A DNA stretch of 64,000 bases from Synechococcus sp. CBW1002 (lineage in GTDB: Bacteria > Cyanobacteriota > Cyanobacteriia > PCC-6307 > Cyanobiaceae), in NCBI RefSeq assembly GCF_015840915.1, contig NZ_CP060398.1, forward strand, positions 3,658,001 to 3,722,000. The letters run 5' to 3'. Shown here one piece after another: positions 25,001-33,431 of this stretch. The first letter of the stretch is position 1. Every line of letters starts with the position of its first letter. The notes under the pieces were generated by a model. The model was given only the letters and a program-made list of their open reading frames with translations, was not told where the DNA came from and ran no database searches. The translations under genes and the position numbers were made by a program.

Positions 25001-25774
25001 TCAGCGGCTGGGACGGCTGATGGCGGCGCGGTGCAGGCCACCGGAGCTGCTCTCTCCAGGCGTTGGTACGACCGGGAGCATTGGGCCGCCGCGGCCTGTC
25101 TCGTTGCGTGCGGGCTCCTTGCGGACAGCATCCTTACGGCCTCGCTCACCGCTGCCAGCTCCGCCACCACGACGCCCCTTGCCACCGCGGTTGCCACGCT
25201 GGTTCACCGGCCCGATCACCTCGATCTGCTCCACATGCAACTCCTGGCCACGCCGGCGCCCATCCAGGGCCACGAAGTGCCGCAGATGCTGCAGGGGGAC
25301 ATCACCCTTGAGCTGGACCTTGAACGGGGTAGGGCGGCTGCCGTCCGGCTTGGGCAACACCCGAACCTTGACCACCAGATCGTTGGATTCGGGCTTGGTG
25401 AAGATCAGTTCACCGCGGATCGAGAAGTAGTCATCCCCCTCCGGCAGGCTGTCGGACAGAGGCTCATCAGCGGAGTGGGCCTCGCTGTCCAGGGTGCTCG
25501 GCTCCCACACCCCCACCAGTTGCAGGTGCAGGGTGCCTTCATCACGGGTACGCGGGTAAACCACCCAGAGGTGGGGTTCGGCCAGATCGAGGTGGCGCCG
25601 CATCAGCGTCAGCAGCCGTCCGAGTACCACGGCCTCGAGTTCGCCACCATCATCGGTGAGCAGCCGGCCGCGGGTGAGCTGTTCAGGATCTTCCGGTTGG
25701 TAGACGCCCCGCACCACACCGATGGCCCGGTACTGCAACGGCTCGGTGACCGGGGAAATGGGGTGTTGGCGCAT
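25001..25774 (-). CDS. Hypothetical protein with RG-rich disordered tail
   Basis: 257 residues. The first 190 residues form an ordered domain with many beta strands (RAIGVVRGVYQPED, LHLQLVGVWEP, VKVRVLPKPDG). The last 65 are Arg/Gly-rich and disordered (GNRGGKGRRGGG). Basic RG tails often bind RNA. I do not recognise the family, although the layout is typical of cyanobacterial hypothetical proteins. The gap to the protease-like gene downstream is 5 bp, so it may head the same operon. Confidence 0.65.
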   Translation of the reverse strand: MRQHPISPVTEPLQYRAIGVVRGVYQPEDPEQLTRGRLLTDDGGELEAVVLGRLLTLMRRHLDLAEPHLWVVYPRTRDEGTLHLQLVGVWEPSTLDSEAHSADEPLSDSLPEGDDYFSIRGELIFTKPESNDLVVKVRVLPKPDGSRPTPFKVQLKGDVPLQHLRHFVALDGRRRGQELHVEQIEVIGPVNQRGNRGGKGRRGGGAGSGERGRKDAVRKEPARNETGRGGPMLPVVPTPGESSSGGLHRAAISRPSR

Positions 25775-25895
25775 CAGGGTTCGGGTGGGGGCCGGCCCGT
25801 GAGGGCCACCCGGTGCGGGTCAATGTAGCCAGCCAGTCCTGGCCCAGCCCGTTCCGGGCCAGGGCAGACTCGGAGTCGCTGCCACCAACGCGACG

Positions 25896-26729
25896 ATGTC
25901 AAGCCGCAGCCAGGTTCTGCGCCCAAAAGGCCTGCTGGTGCTGCTGCTGGCCGTTCTGGCCGTGGCCGGAGGCTGGAGCATGGGGACGTGGCAGGCCAGG
26001 CGGCAGGGTGACGATCAGCCCCGCGATGCCTTGCTGCAGCAACTCAGCACCCTGGAGAATCGCCATGCCAAGGGGCAGTCCAGCGAAGCGGACCAGCAGC
26101 GGCTGCTGGAGCTGCTGGTCGCTCTGGATCGCTGGCCCGAGGCAATCGCCCTGCTCGAACCCATGGCCGATCGCCAGCCGGAGCGCTGGAGCCTGAGGCT
26201 GCTGCTGGCGGAACTGCGCCGCAACCAGAACGATCGGCCCGGCGCCGAGCGGGAGGTGCGCCAACTGCTGAACCTCAAGCCTGATCGAATCGAAGCCCTG
26301 CAGCTGATGACCCTGCTGCAGCTTGAGCAGGGTCGGGGCGATCAGGCCCAGGCCCAGCTGCAGGCCACCCTCGAACGCCTCAGCAAGCCCCAGGTGCGCC
26401 CCGAGGCGATGGGGGTGGGGCTGCTGCTGGCCGATCTGCTGCAGAAGCGAGGGCAGCCAGGCCAGGCCAGGGCCATCTATCTGCGGCTTGGAGCTGCCTT
26501 CCCCAGGGATGTGAGGCCCCTGCTGGCCCAGGCCCTGCTGCTGCAGGAAAAGGGTGAGACCAAGGGGGCCCAGGAGCTGCTCGCCCAGGCCCGACAGCTG
26601 CAGCCAGAGACGGTGGACCGGCGCCTCGACAAGGTTGCAGCCGCCTGGGGCCTGGCGCCCCTCAGGGGCTCGTCACCATCTGGCTCGCCCCAGAAGTCGG
26701 CGGACGCTGCTGAGCGTCAAAGTCCCTGA
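25896..26729 (+). CDS. Membrane-anchored TPR-like protein
   Basis: 277 residues. One N-terminal membrane helix (GLLVLLLAVLAVAGGWSMG) is followed by helical repeats with TPR spacing from about residue 60 to 245 (WPEAIALLEPMADRQPE, GAEREVRQLLNLKPDRIEAL, GQARAIYLRLGAAFP). The C-terminal 25 residues are Ser/Pro-rich. Such proteins act as scaffolds for envelope complexes, in this case on the periplasmic side if the anchor is N-in. It converges on, and overlaps by 68 bp, the small secreted-protein gene on the other strand. Confidence 0.75.
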   Translation: MSSRSQVLRPKGLLVLLLAVLAVAGGWSMGTWQARRQGDDQPRDALLQQLSTLENRHAKGQSSEADQQRLLELLVALDRWPEAIALLEPMADRQPERWSLRLLLAELRRNQNDRPGAEREVRQLLNLKPDRIEALQLMTLLQLEQGRGDQAQAQLQATLERLSKPQVRPEAMGVGLLLADLLQKRGQPGQARAIYLRLGAAFPRDVRPLLAQALLLQEKGETKGAQELLAQARQLQPETVDRRLDKVAAAWGLAPLRGSSPSGSPQKSADAAERQSP

Positions 26730-27114
26730 GGGCCTGATCCACCGCGTCTCCGGGCGGTGTGGCGTTGTCCATGGCCGTGCCCTTGCGGATCTTGTTCATC
26801 AGATCCAATGGGTTCGTGGTGTCGAGGATCGAATCGCCCCGGCCGCTGCCCGGGCCGTAATCGAGCAGATCCTTCTCCTGTCTGCTCATGCCGTAGGGCT
26901 GGTTCCAGCTCTGCTGCTGAGACTGGGCCAGGGCCGGGATGGACGGCGCCAGACTGAACAGCAGAGTGAGCAGGGCCAACCCGTTGCGGCAGACCGGAAG
27001 CCCAAGCCGGTTCAGGGAGGCCGACGCAGCCGTGGTCCGATCTGGGAACGACCCGGCGACCCGTCGTGGGATCAGTTGAGTGCACATCGCCACGCTCCTC
27101 TCATGGCAGTTCAT
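26662..27114 (-). CDS. Small exported protein of unknown function
   Basis: 150 residues from the ATG at 27114; an ATG at 27087 is also possible. A hydrophobic segment (GLALLTLLFSLAPSIPALA) with a predicted cut after ALAQS precedes a short Pro/Asp-rich mature part (LLDYGPGSGRGDSILDTTNP). No family is recognised. The 3' end overlaps the convergent TPR gene by 68 bp, which lowers confidence, but the signal-plus-mature architecture supports it. Confidence 0.5.
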   Translation of the reverse strand: MNCHERSVAMCTQLIPRRVAGSFPDRTTAASASLNRLGLPVCRNGLALLTLLFSLAPSIPALAQSQQQSWNQPYGMSRQEKDLLDYGPGSGRGDSILDTTNPLDLMNKIRKGTAMDNATPPGDAVDQALRDFDAQQRPPTSGASQMVTSP

Positions 27115-27163
27115 GTTAACGGCGATCTGCTAGTCCTCCGGTGGTCTTCGCTGTCGGCTCCCG

Positions 27164-27997
27164 ATGCGCATCGCCACCTGGAACGTCAATTCGGTGCGCA
27201 CCCGGCTGGACCAGGTGCTGGCCTGGCTGGAACAGGAGCGGCCTGAGGTGTTGTGCCTGCAGGAAACCAAGGTGGCCGACGATCTCTTCCCGCTGGCGGC
27301 CTTCGAAGAGCTTGGCTATGCCGTGGCGATCAGCGGGCAGAAGGCCTACAACGGCGTCGCCATCCTCAGCACCCTGCCGATCGAGGACGTTCAGGTGGGC
27401 TTCACCGCCCTGCTCCCCGACGATCCCGAAGCACGGGCCCTGAGTGAGCAGAAGCGGATGATCAGCGCCTGGATCGATGGCGTGCGGATCCTCAACCTCT
27501 ACGTCCCCAACGGCTCTGCGCTCAAGTCGGAGAAGTACCCCTACAAACTCGCCTGGCTCAGCTGCCTGCAGCGGTATCTGGACGTGCTGGCGCAGCAGGG
27601 GGAGCCCCTCTGCATTGTGGGCGACTTCAACATCGGACTGGAAGACCGCGACCTCCACGATCCGGGTCGCCTCACGGGCGGCATCATGGCCAGTGAGCCG
27701 GAACGCCAGGCCCTGAGCCGGGTGCTTGCCGAGAGGTTGGTGGATGCCTTTCGGCTGTTCGAACACGAGGCCGGCCACTGGAGCTGGTGGGACTACCGCA
27801 GCGGCGGCTGGGAGCGGGACCGGGGCTGGCGCATCGACCACATCTACCTGGACGAAGAGCTGCAAGCCCGCGCCACCGGTTGCGTGATCCACAAACAGCT
27901 TCGCGGGAACGTGCAACCCAGCGACCATGCACCCGTGGTGGTGAACCTCGCCTGGCCACCAGATGAGCAAGGGGATGACGACTCAGCTGCGGAATGA
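27164..27997 (+). CDS. xthA: Exodeoxyribonuclease III / AP endonuclease
   Basis: 277 residues, the usual length for the ExoIII family. Catalytic motifs are in order: ATWNVNSVRTR (Asn), CLQETK (Glu), GVAILS, VPNGS, GDFNIGLEDRDLHDP (Asp/Asn) and the C-terminal SDHAPVV with the catalytic His. WRIDHIYLD gives the Asp/His relay. The enzyme incises DNA at abasic sites and removes 3'-blocking groups in base-excision repair. It is divergent from the small exported-protein gene and ends 10 bp before the stop of the convergent acyltransferase gene. Confidence 0.95.
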   Translation: MRIATWNVNSVRTRLDQVLAWLEQERPEVLCLQETKVADDLFPLAAFEELGYAVAISGQKAYNGVAILSTLPIEDVQVGFTALLPDDPEARALSEQKRMISAWIDGVRILNLYVPNGSALKSEKYPYKLAWLSCLQRYLDVLAQQGEPLCIVGDFNIGLEDRDLHDPGRLTGGIMASEPERQALSRVLAERLVDAFRLFEHEAGHWSWWDYRSGGWERDRGWRIDHIYLDEELQARATGCVIHKQLRGNVQPSDHAPVVVNLAWPPDEQGDDDSAAE

Positions 27998-28006
27998 CGG
28001 CTGATC

Positions 28007-29392
28007 TCAAGACCCTGCACTGCCGATCAGACCCTGAAGGGCTTGCTGCACGGCAGCCGTGAGTTCCTGCACGGCCTGGCGCCGGTCGCGGTGGTAGCTC
28101 TCCAGCCGCCCATCCAGGGACAAGGCGTCTCCCACCCTGACGATCACACGCCGGGGCCCGAAGGAAGGCCGTCGAGGCAGAGGCTGGTCCTCAATCCATG
28201 CGATCGCGTCCTCGAGGATCGTGACGACCTCCGCGAAGCGATCGAAGCAGGGCCGCTCCGCCACGTAGGCGCCACTGACACTGGCGAAGTACTCCACCAG
28301 GCGCATGTGCCCCATGCGGAGATCCGCTTCACGGGCTTCCCAGTCCGCCAGGCTGCGCTCCACCGGCAGGAGAGCGGTGAGATCGTCGCGGTAGATCCGC
28401 TCCCAGCCGGCCTGCTCGATCCGGCGACACCGTTCCTGCAGGGTGCCTCGAGGTGGCAGGCCGAACAGTGATTCGGCCACCGCCAGGGCCCGCTGACGCA
28501 GGGCCTCGATCCTCTCGGCCAGATGATCGGCCGGGGAGGAGGCGGGATCGCTGCCTTGCAACGATGCCGGCGGGACTGCCGGCAGATCATGGCGGCGGGC
28601 GTAGAGGCCTTCAAGCACCGCCAGCAACCGTTCCCCCAACCTCTGCAGGCGGTCGTAGCGAACCTCCGCATCCCCACTGCCGGACCCATCCGGCTCCAGC
28701 CCCAGATGCTGCATCAGCCGAGCCAGGCGCCGATCCAGAGACTCCCAGTTGGCCTCGACCCAGTGGTAGGCAATGGCCACGGGCACGATCTGCACCGCTT
28801 CGGACCGATGCCTGGCCGCCAGATCTCCAGCACACCAGAAGGCCAGCTGGGCCAGACCCGATTCCAGGGGCGCCATCTGGCCGGAGAGGTTGTTGTTGGC
28901 CCCCTCGGGAGCGACGGCGAGCGGGTGCGGCCCATCCAGCAGCACCGCCCTGGCTGCAGCCAGGGCAGGGCGATCGACCCGCCCCCGCCGGATCGGGATT
29001 CCTCCCAGAAGAGACAACAGCCAGCCCACCCCGGCACCCGCCCATAGCGGAATGCCGCGGTCGTAGAGGAACTGGCTGTGCACAGGGGCCTGCAGCGACA
29101 GCCCCAGTCGCCGGGCGGCTGCCGGAACCGCCTGCCACAGCAGGTGGGCCATCACCAGGGGATCGGTGGTGCTGGGATGGCGAAAACCGATCAACAGGCG
29201 ACAGCGACCGTTCTGCTGGGCCTCGATCAGGTGTGCCAGCGCCTCCACACCCTCGATGCGGCAATGCTGCAGACCACGACCGCGCAGCAGCAGCGGTAGC
29301 AGCAGCCCCAGGGCACGACGCAAGCGGGGGCTCTGACGCGGCGGCAGAAACCGAAGGGGCGGCTGAGCCGCCCGGATCGAGGAGCGGGGCAT
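28007..29392 (-). CDS. PlsC-like 1-acylglycerol-3-phosphate acyltransferase family protein
   Basis: About 461 residues from the ATG at 29392; ATGs at 29458 and 29470 are alternatives. The acyltransferase block has FRHPSTTDP (the HxxxxD catalytic motif) and APEGANNNLSG (substrate-binding EG motif), spaced as in PlsC. The C-terminal 200 residues are a helical extension not found in minimal PlsC (LQERCRRIEQAGWERIYRDD). That makes this a larger membrane-associated relative, probably using phospholipid or other lipid acceptors. It is transcribed divergently from the kaiC-like gene, so the first bases are shared regulatory sequence. Confidence 0.8.
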   Translation of the reverse strand: MPRSSIRAAQPPLRFLPPRQSPRLRRALGLLLPLLLRGRGLQHCRIEGVEALAHLIEAQQNGRCRLLIGFRHPSTTDPLVMAHLLWQAVPAAARRLGLSLQAPVHSQFLYDRGIPLWAGAGVGWLLSLLGGIPIRRGRVDRPALAAARAVLLDGPHPLAVAPEGANNNLSGQMAPLESGLAQLAFWCAGDLAARHRSEAVQIVPVAIAYHWVEANWESLDRRLARLMQHLGLEPDGSGSGDAEVRYDRLQRLGERLLAVLEGLYARRHDLPAVPPASLQGSDPASSPADHLAERIEALRQRALAVAESLFGLPPRGTLQERCRRIEQAGWERIYRDDLTALLPVERSLADWEAREADLRMGHMRLVEYFASVSGAYVAERPCFDRFAEVVTILEDAIAWIEDQPLPRRPSFGPRRVIVRVGDALSLDGRLESYHRDRRQAVQELTAAVQQALQGLIGSAGS

Positions 29393-29456
29393 GGCGGAGA
29401 CCGCGGCTGAACGCCAGCCTCGGGCAGGATTGGGTCCCGCACCGTGCTGGTGGCTC

Positions 29457-31208
29457 ATGGATCCAGCCATAAGGTGCAGAGCACTTCAGCCACCTCCTCT
29501 GATTTCCCCCTTCCCCCTCTCCGAAAACGCGACGGCGCCAAGGCTCCACAAGGCCCCCACCGGGATCGACGGTGTTGATGCCATCACCCGGGGCGGCCTG
29601 CCGCGGGGTCGTCCCACCCTGGTGACCGGAGGGGCCGGATCCGGCAAGACCCTCTTCGCCATGGAGTTCCTGGTGAAGGGTGCACGCGACTACGGCGAAG
29701 CAGGCGTGATGCTCAGCTTTGAGGAATCGCGTCAGAACATCCTCGAGAACATGGCCTCGCTGGGATTCGGCCTGCCTGCTCTGATTGAGGCCGGCCAGAT
29801 CCTGATCGAACCCTGCCTGATCCAGCCCTCGGAGATGGTGCAAGCCGGGAGCTTCGATCTCGACGGCCTCTTCCTGAGGCTGGAGCGGGCCGTGGAGCGG
29901 ATCGGGGCTCAGCGGGTAGCGATTGACACGATCGAACTGCTGCTGGGGGCGTTCGGCGATGATTTCACCGTGCGCAGTGAGCTCGACCGATTGTTCAGTT
30001 GGCTCAAGGAGCGTCAGCTCACCACGGTGCTCACCGGGGAGCGGGGCCGGGGCGATTCCCTGACCCGCTTTGGCCTGGAAGAGTATGTGTCCGATTGCGT
30101 GGTGGTGCTGGATCACCGTGTCGCGAATCAGATCTCCACCCGCCGTTTGCGCGTAATGAAATATCGGGGCTCGGAACATGGCACGAACGAATACCCATTC
30201 CTGATCACGGAACGTGGCTTTCTTGTGCTGCCGATCACCTCCCTGGGACTGGAATATGAGGCCAGCAATGAACTGGTTTCCAGCGGTGTAGCGCGCCTCG
30301 ATCACATGCTGGGCGGAGGTATTTACCGTGGCAGCACCGTGCTGATCAGCGGCAGTGCCGGCACCGGCAAGACCACCCTGGCGAATTATTTCCTGGATGC
30401 CGCCTGCCGGCGTGGCGAGCGGGCGCTGTTGATGTCGTTTGAGGAATCCCCTGCACAGCTGATCCGCAACATGCGCTCAGTCGGGGTCGATCTGCAGCCG
30501 TGGATCACCGCGGGCCTGCTCAGAATTGCCTGCCATCGTCCCACCAGTTTCGGCCTTGAAGAGCATCTCGGTCGATTGGAGCAGCAACTGGTGGATCACC
30601 AGCCCACTGTGGCCGTGATCGATGCCATGGCCAGTGTTGCCCATGTGGGCGCCAACGATGAGGTGGCCGCCATGGTGACCCGGGAGATCGACCTGCTCAA
30701 GAGCCGCCAGATCACCTTCATGTTCACCACCCTGATCCAACCCGGTATGGAGGCCTCGAGTGCCATCGGGGTCTCCTCCCTTACCGATACCTGGCTGGAA
30801 CTGCGCAACGTGGAGCACGATGGCGAACGCAACCGGCTGCTCTATGTGATCAAGAGCCGGGGCATGGCCCACTCCAATCAGGTGCGGGAGTTCCTGCTCA
30901 CCGATCAGGGCCCGGAGCTGCTGGATGTGGAGGTGGGACCCCTGGGGGTGATCACCGGCTCAGGCCGCCAGATTGAGCAGGCGCGCCGCGCCGCAACCAT
31001 CGCCAGCCGCGACGCTGATATCGAGCGACGCCGACGAACCCTGTCCAGCCGTCGGGCAGCGGTGGAGGCCCAGATCCTCGCCCTGCAGACAGAGATTGAA
31101 TCGGAGACAGCTGATTTTGAAGCCGAACTGCGAGATGAGCAGCAACGGGAGAGTGCGTTGCAAGCCAACAATGCTTCGGTGGTGCAGAAGCGGGAGGAGA
31201 GGGCATGA
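29457..31208 (+). CDS. KaiC2-like double-domain RecA/KaiC ATPase with coiled-coil tail
   Basis: About 583 residues from the ATG at 29457; the frame extends to 29391. It has two KaiC domains. The CI Walker A is GGAGSGKT (about 59-66) and CII has GSAGTGKT (about 298-305). Both have the paired catalytic Glu in SFEES. The phosphorylation region aligned with canonical ISTITD reads VSSLTD, giving a Ser-Ser pair instead of Ser-Thr, as in KaiC2-type paralogues. The C-terminal KaiA-binding tail is replaced by a coiled coil (about 505-583). The next gene encodes a KaiB homologue and overlaps it by 4 bp. Likely a stress- or signalling-type Kai module rather than the main clock. Confidence 0.88.
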   Translation: MDPAIRCRALQPPPLISPFPLSENATAPRLHKAPTGIDGVDAITRGGLPRGRPTLVTGGAGSGKTLFAMEFLVKGARDYGEAGVMLSFEESRQNILENMASLGFGLPALIEAGQILIEPCLIQPSEMVQAGSFDLDGLFLRLERAVERIGAQRVAIDTIELLLGAFGDDFTVRSELDRLFSWLKERQLTTVLTGERGRGDSLTRFGLEEYVSDCVVVLDHRVANQISTRRLRVMKYRGSEHGTNEYPFLITERGFLVLPITSLGLEYEASNELVSSGVARLDHMLGGGIYRGSTVLISGSAGTGKTTLANYFLDAACRRGERALLMSFEESPAQLIRNMRSVGVDLQPWITAGLLRIACHRPTSFGLEEHLGRLEQQLVDHQPTVAVIDAMASVAHVGANDEVAAMVTREIDLLKSRQITFMFTTLIQPGMEASSAIGVSSLTDTWLELRNVEHDGERNRLLYVIKSRGMAHSNQVREFLLTDQGPELLDVEVGPLGVITGSGRQIEQARRAATIASRDADIERRRRTLSSRRAAVEAQILALQTEIESETADFEAELRDEQQRESALQANNASVVQKREERA

Positions 31209-31543
31209 CAGAGACAGTGCAACGTCATTGGCAACTGACCCTGTATGTGAAGCGAGGTTCACTCCGCTCGAGCCAGGCGATCACCACGATCCGACGCATC
31301 TGCACAACAGACCTCGCCGGCCGCGTAGAGCTCAGGGTCGTGGATATCGAGCTTCACCCAGAAGCACTCGAGCAGGATCACATCCTGGCGATTCCCACCC
31401 TCGTGAAACGCCTGCCAAAGCCACTGCGCCGGATCGTCGGTGATCTCACCAAGGAAGATGTGGTGCGGGCCGCACTCGACATCACACCCATCGAGAACTT
31501 GCTGAGCGAAGAAGACGACTTCCTGAACCAGGCGATCGAATGA
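31205..31543 (+). CDS. KaiB-like protein
   Basis: 112 residues. The core WQLTLYVKRG...ILAIPTLVKRLPKPLRRIVGDL is clearly KaiB: the thioredoxin-like beta-alpha-beta start and the APTL.K..P.P.RRI.GDL signature. The acidic C-terminal extension (LLSEEDDFLNQAIE) is longer than in clock KaiB. The ATGA overlap with the kaiC2-like gene indicates translational coupling and a stoichiometric complex, presumably ring-on-ring binding to the CI domain. No kaiA gene is nearby. Confidence 0.88.
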   Translation: MTETVQRHWQLTLYVKRGSLRSSQAITTIRRICTTDLAGRVELRVVDIELHPEALEQDHILAIPTLVKRLPKPLRRIVGDLTKEDVVRAALDITPIENLLSEEDDFLNQAIE

Positions 31544-31551
31544 GTTCAGGC

Positions 31552-32016
31552 TCAGATCAGTTCCGGATGCAGCGGATCCCCCTTGAAGGGTCCGATCAGA
31601 TCCGGTGTGATCCAGCCGCCATAGAAGCCGCCGGGCTGGGGTTGCACGAGCTGACCCTCCACCCAGCACCCATCCATGAGAGCGGGATAGAGGGCGAACC
31701 AGCCAGCCAAGGCAGCAAACGCTGCCGTGGGGTTGGCGTAGCACCAGACTGCCCGCTCGAGCCGCGCATCAGAAGCCACCAGATCGAAATAGCGAGCCAC
31801 CCCCTTCCATTCACAGAAGCTGGAGCCAGGGGCAGGCTGCAGCATCGCGTGATTGACGGCCTCGGGAGGCAGGTAATAGGTGGGTGGATGGAAGGTCTCA
31901 AGCACCCGCAGGCTGAGGTGCGTCTCAGCCAGCACCATGCCCAGAGCCTCCACGCGGATGTGCCGCTGACATGGCTCTAGCCGAGGTGGACGAGGGTAGG
32001 CGTCAACCCGCTCCAT
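31552..32016 (-). CDS. DUF427 family protein
   Basis: 154 residues. DUF427 features are VEALGMVLAETHLSLRVLET, HPPTYYLPPE, CEWKGVARYFDL and VWCYANP. The domain is a small beta-rich fold of unknown biochemical role, widespread in bacteria. It follows the small membrane-protein gene by 10 bp on the same strand. The gene converges on the kaiB-like gene, with stops 8 bp apart. Confidence 0.88.
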   Translation of the reverse strand: MERVDAYPRPPRLEPCQRHIRVEALGMVLAETHLSLRVLETFHPPTYYLPPEAVNHAMLQPAPGSSFCEWKGVARYFDLVASDARLERAVWCYANPTAAFAALAGWFALYPALMDGCWVEGQLVQPQPGGFYGGWITPDLIGPFKGDPLHPELI

Positions 32017-32026
32017 CCAGGCTCAC

Positions 32027-32188
32027 TCAGGTCACGATCAGGGCGATGCCGAGCACGGAAACCATCACGGCAATGGCTCCGACTGCCCAATAGGCATGCA
32101 TCTGGGCATCGGCGCCGGTTTCGCCGGCCACCATGGCCACCTCATCGGCGTAGAGGTTGTCATGGTTTTCCATGTCATGGGTGTGCAT
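32027..32188 (-). CDS. 53-residue single-pass membrane micro-protein
   Basis: ATG at 32188, TGA at 32027-32029. The first 30 residues are polar and acidic with three His and several Met (MHTHDMENHD), followed by one membrane helix (WAVGAIAVMVSVLGIALIV). It lies 10 bp upstream of the DUF427 gene on the same strand, so the two probably form one transcript. The layout is typical of small thylakoid or envelope subunits; I recognise no family. Confidence 0.55.
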   Translation of the reverse strand: MHTHDMENHDNLYADEVAMVAGETGADAQMHAYWAVGAIAVMVSVLGIALIVT

Positions 32189-32338
32189 GGCGTTCCCCGT
32201 GCGGATATCTGGAACCTAATCAGCCGATTCCGGGTTGTCCACGGACCGCCACATCCCCAGCCAGTACCCGGAAAAGGCGCGCTGTTGGATCCAGGCCAGG
32301 TTGCATCCGAGAGAGAAAGAAAAACCACAACGCGTTGG

Positions 32339-32444
32339 TTTTCCACAAAACGCAGCAGCTTTCCCCAGAAAACGGACTGTTTTCCACAGTTCAGACCAAA
32401 CATGGGTTGGCTGATCGACTGGCTAGCGCAGGGCCTGTGGAAAA
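32339..32444. other. Cluster of three TTTTCCACA (DnaA-box-like) words
   Basis: Exact TTTTCCACA occurs at 32339-32347 and 32380-32388 on the plus strand and at 32436-32444 on the minus strand. Related words TTTCCCCAG (about 32360) and TTGTCCACG (32235-32243) are nearby. The last two exact copies extend to an 11-bp inverted repeat (GTTTTCCACAG and CTGTGGAAAAC). The cluster fills the gap upstream of the 53-residue gene. TTTTCCACA fits the bacterial DnaA-box pattern TTWTNCACA. No replication gene is adjacent, so I call sites, not an origin. Confidence 0.6.
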
Positions 32445-32486
32445 CATGAGCCACCGCAACAGCGCACAGAGCAACACCCCCGACCC

Positions 32487-33155
32487 TCAGCTGTCGGCCA
32501 TCACTCCGATCGCCTGGCGCAGCGAAACGAGACCGAACGCCAGAAACAGGCCCCCGCTGAGCCGATAGAGCAGTCGCTCCTGAATGCGCTGGCCGATCCA
32601 CTTGCCGGCCAGGATCGCCAGGGCCGTGACAAGGGCATGGCCCAGCAGAGTGCCGGCCACCAGGCCCACCAAGGTGAAGGCCGGAGCGGCGGCCAGCAGG
32701 ATGGTGGCAATCTGGGTCCGATCTCCGAGTTCGGCCAGAAACACCAGGCTGAAGGCTTCCCAGATCACACCTCCGGGCTTATCGGCCTCCCCTCGCCCCT
32801 CCGCCTGCTGCACGAGAGCGGCCGCTTCCTCCTCCTCGTCCGATCCGTCATCTGCCGGCAGGCGTTGCGCATCCAGCAGGAGCTTGGCGCCGAAGCCCAG
32901 AAAGAGCAGGGCAGCCAACCAGGGCATCAACGCAGCCGGCAGCAGTTCGCGCAAGCCGTAGCCCACTCCTAGCGACAGAAGCGTCACAGCACTGAGCGCG
33001 GCAAAAGCACCGAGGAACACAGTGCGACCGCTGTGACGCGCCGCCAGCAGCAGGGCGACAAAAAAGGTCTTATCCCCGACTTCTGCCAGGGTGATCGCCG
33101 TCAACCCCGATCCAAAAGCCGCCAGGCCGGGATCGCTGAAGAAAGGGGTGCTCAT
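32487..33155 (-). CDS. UPF0016/GDT1-family Mn2+/Ca2+ cation exchanger
   Basis: About 222 residues from the ATG at 33155. Two repeats, each of three membrane helices, carry the ExGD signatures: ITLAEVGDKTFFVALL and VFLAELGDRTQIATIL. An acidic loop (DDGSDEEEEAAA) separates the halves. Cyanobacterial and chloroplast relatives (Mnx, PAM71) move Mn2+ from the cytoplasm to the thylakoid lumen or out of the cell. The ion is inferred from the family. The gene is divergent from a small plus-strand gene at 33195, sharing a 40-bp control region. Confidence 0.9.
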   Translation of the reverse strand: MSTPFFSDPGLAAFGSGLTAITLAEVGDKTFFVALLLAARHSGRTVFLGAFAALSAVTLLSLGVGYGLRELLPAALMPWLAALLFLGFGAKLLLDAQRLPADDGSDEEEEAAALVQQAEGRGEADKPGGVIWEAFSLVFLAELGDRTQIATILLAAAPAFTLVGLVAGTLLGHALVTALAILAGKWIGQRIQERLLYRLSGGLFLAFGLVSLRQAIGVMADS

Positions 33156-33194
33156 GGCGCCATCTTCCCCCATGGCAATCGATAGGATCGGCTC

Positions 33195-33377
33195 ATGCAA
33201 ACCCCCGATTCCCCTTCCATCCCGGAGCCTCGTCGTCAGTCCCTGGTGGATTCGTTGCGGCAGCGTTATCAGGCGGCCCTGCAGCATGGCGATGACGCCA
33301 CCCGGCAGGATCTGTTCCGCGAAGCGGCCTATCTTGGAATTCTGCCGGAACACTTCCAGGATCCCAGCCCTTCCTAG
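33195..33377 (+). CDS. 60-residue helical protein of unknown function
   Basis: ATG at 33195, TAG at 33375. The product is predicted helical and soluble (RRQSLVDSLRQRYQAALQHG, then DDATRQDLFREAAYLGILPE). The amino-acid pattern is that of a real compact protein rather than an antisense shadow. It is divergent from the UPF0016 gene and convergent with the end of the guanidine operon, 54 bp away. No family recognised. Confidence 0.6.
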   Translation: MQTPDSPSIPEPRRQSLVDSLRQRYQAALQHGDDATRQDLFREAAYLGILPEHFQDPSPS

Positions 33378-33431
33378 GATTTATCTGGTCGAACACGTCG
33401 CTGACCTGCTGCCTCCAGACTGCGATGGAAC

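Noticed and set aside
28611-30305. 564-codon minus-strand frame across plsC-like and kaiC-like genes
   Set aside because: No start context, low-complexity Ala/Gly/Arg translation, and it overlaps two well-supported genes.
29457-31208. Calling the KaiC protein the main circadian clock component
   Set aside because: Ser-Ser phosphosites, replaced C-terminal tail and absence of kaiA argue for a KaiC2-type paralogue.
32235-32445. Calling a chromosomal origin
   Set aside because: Only a few DnaA-box-like words, no dnaA or dnaN, no AT-rich unwinding region identified.
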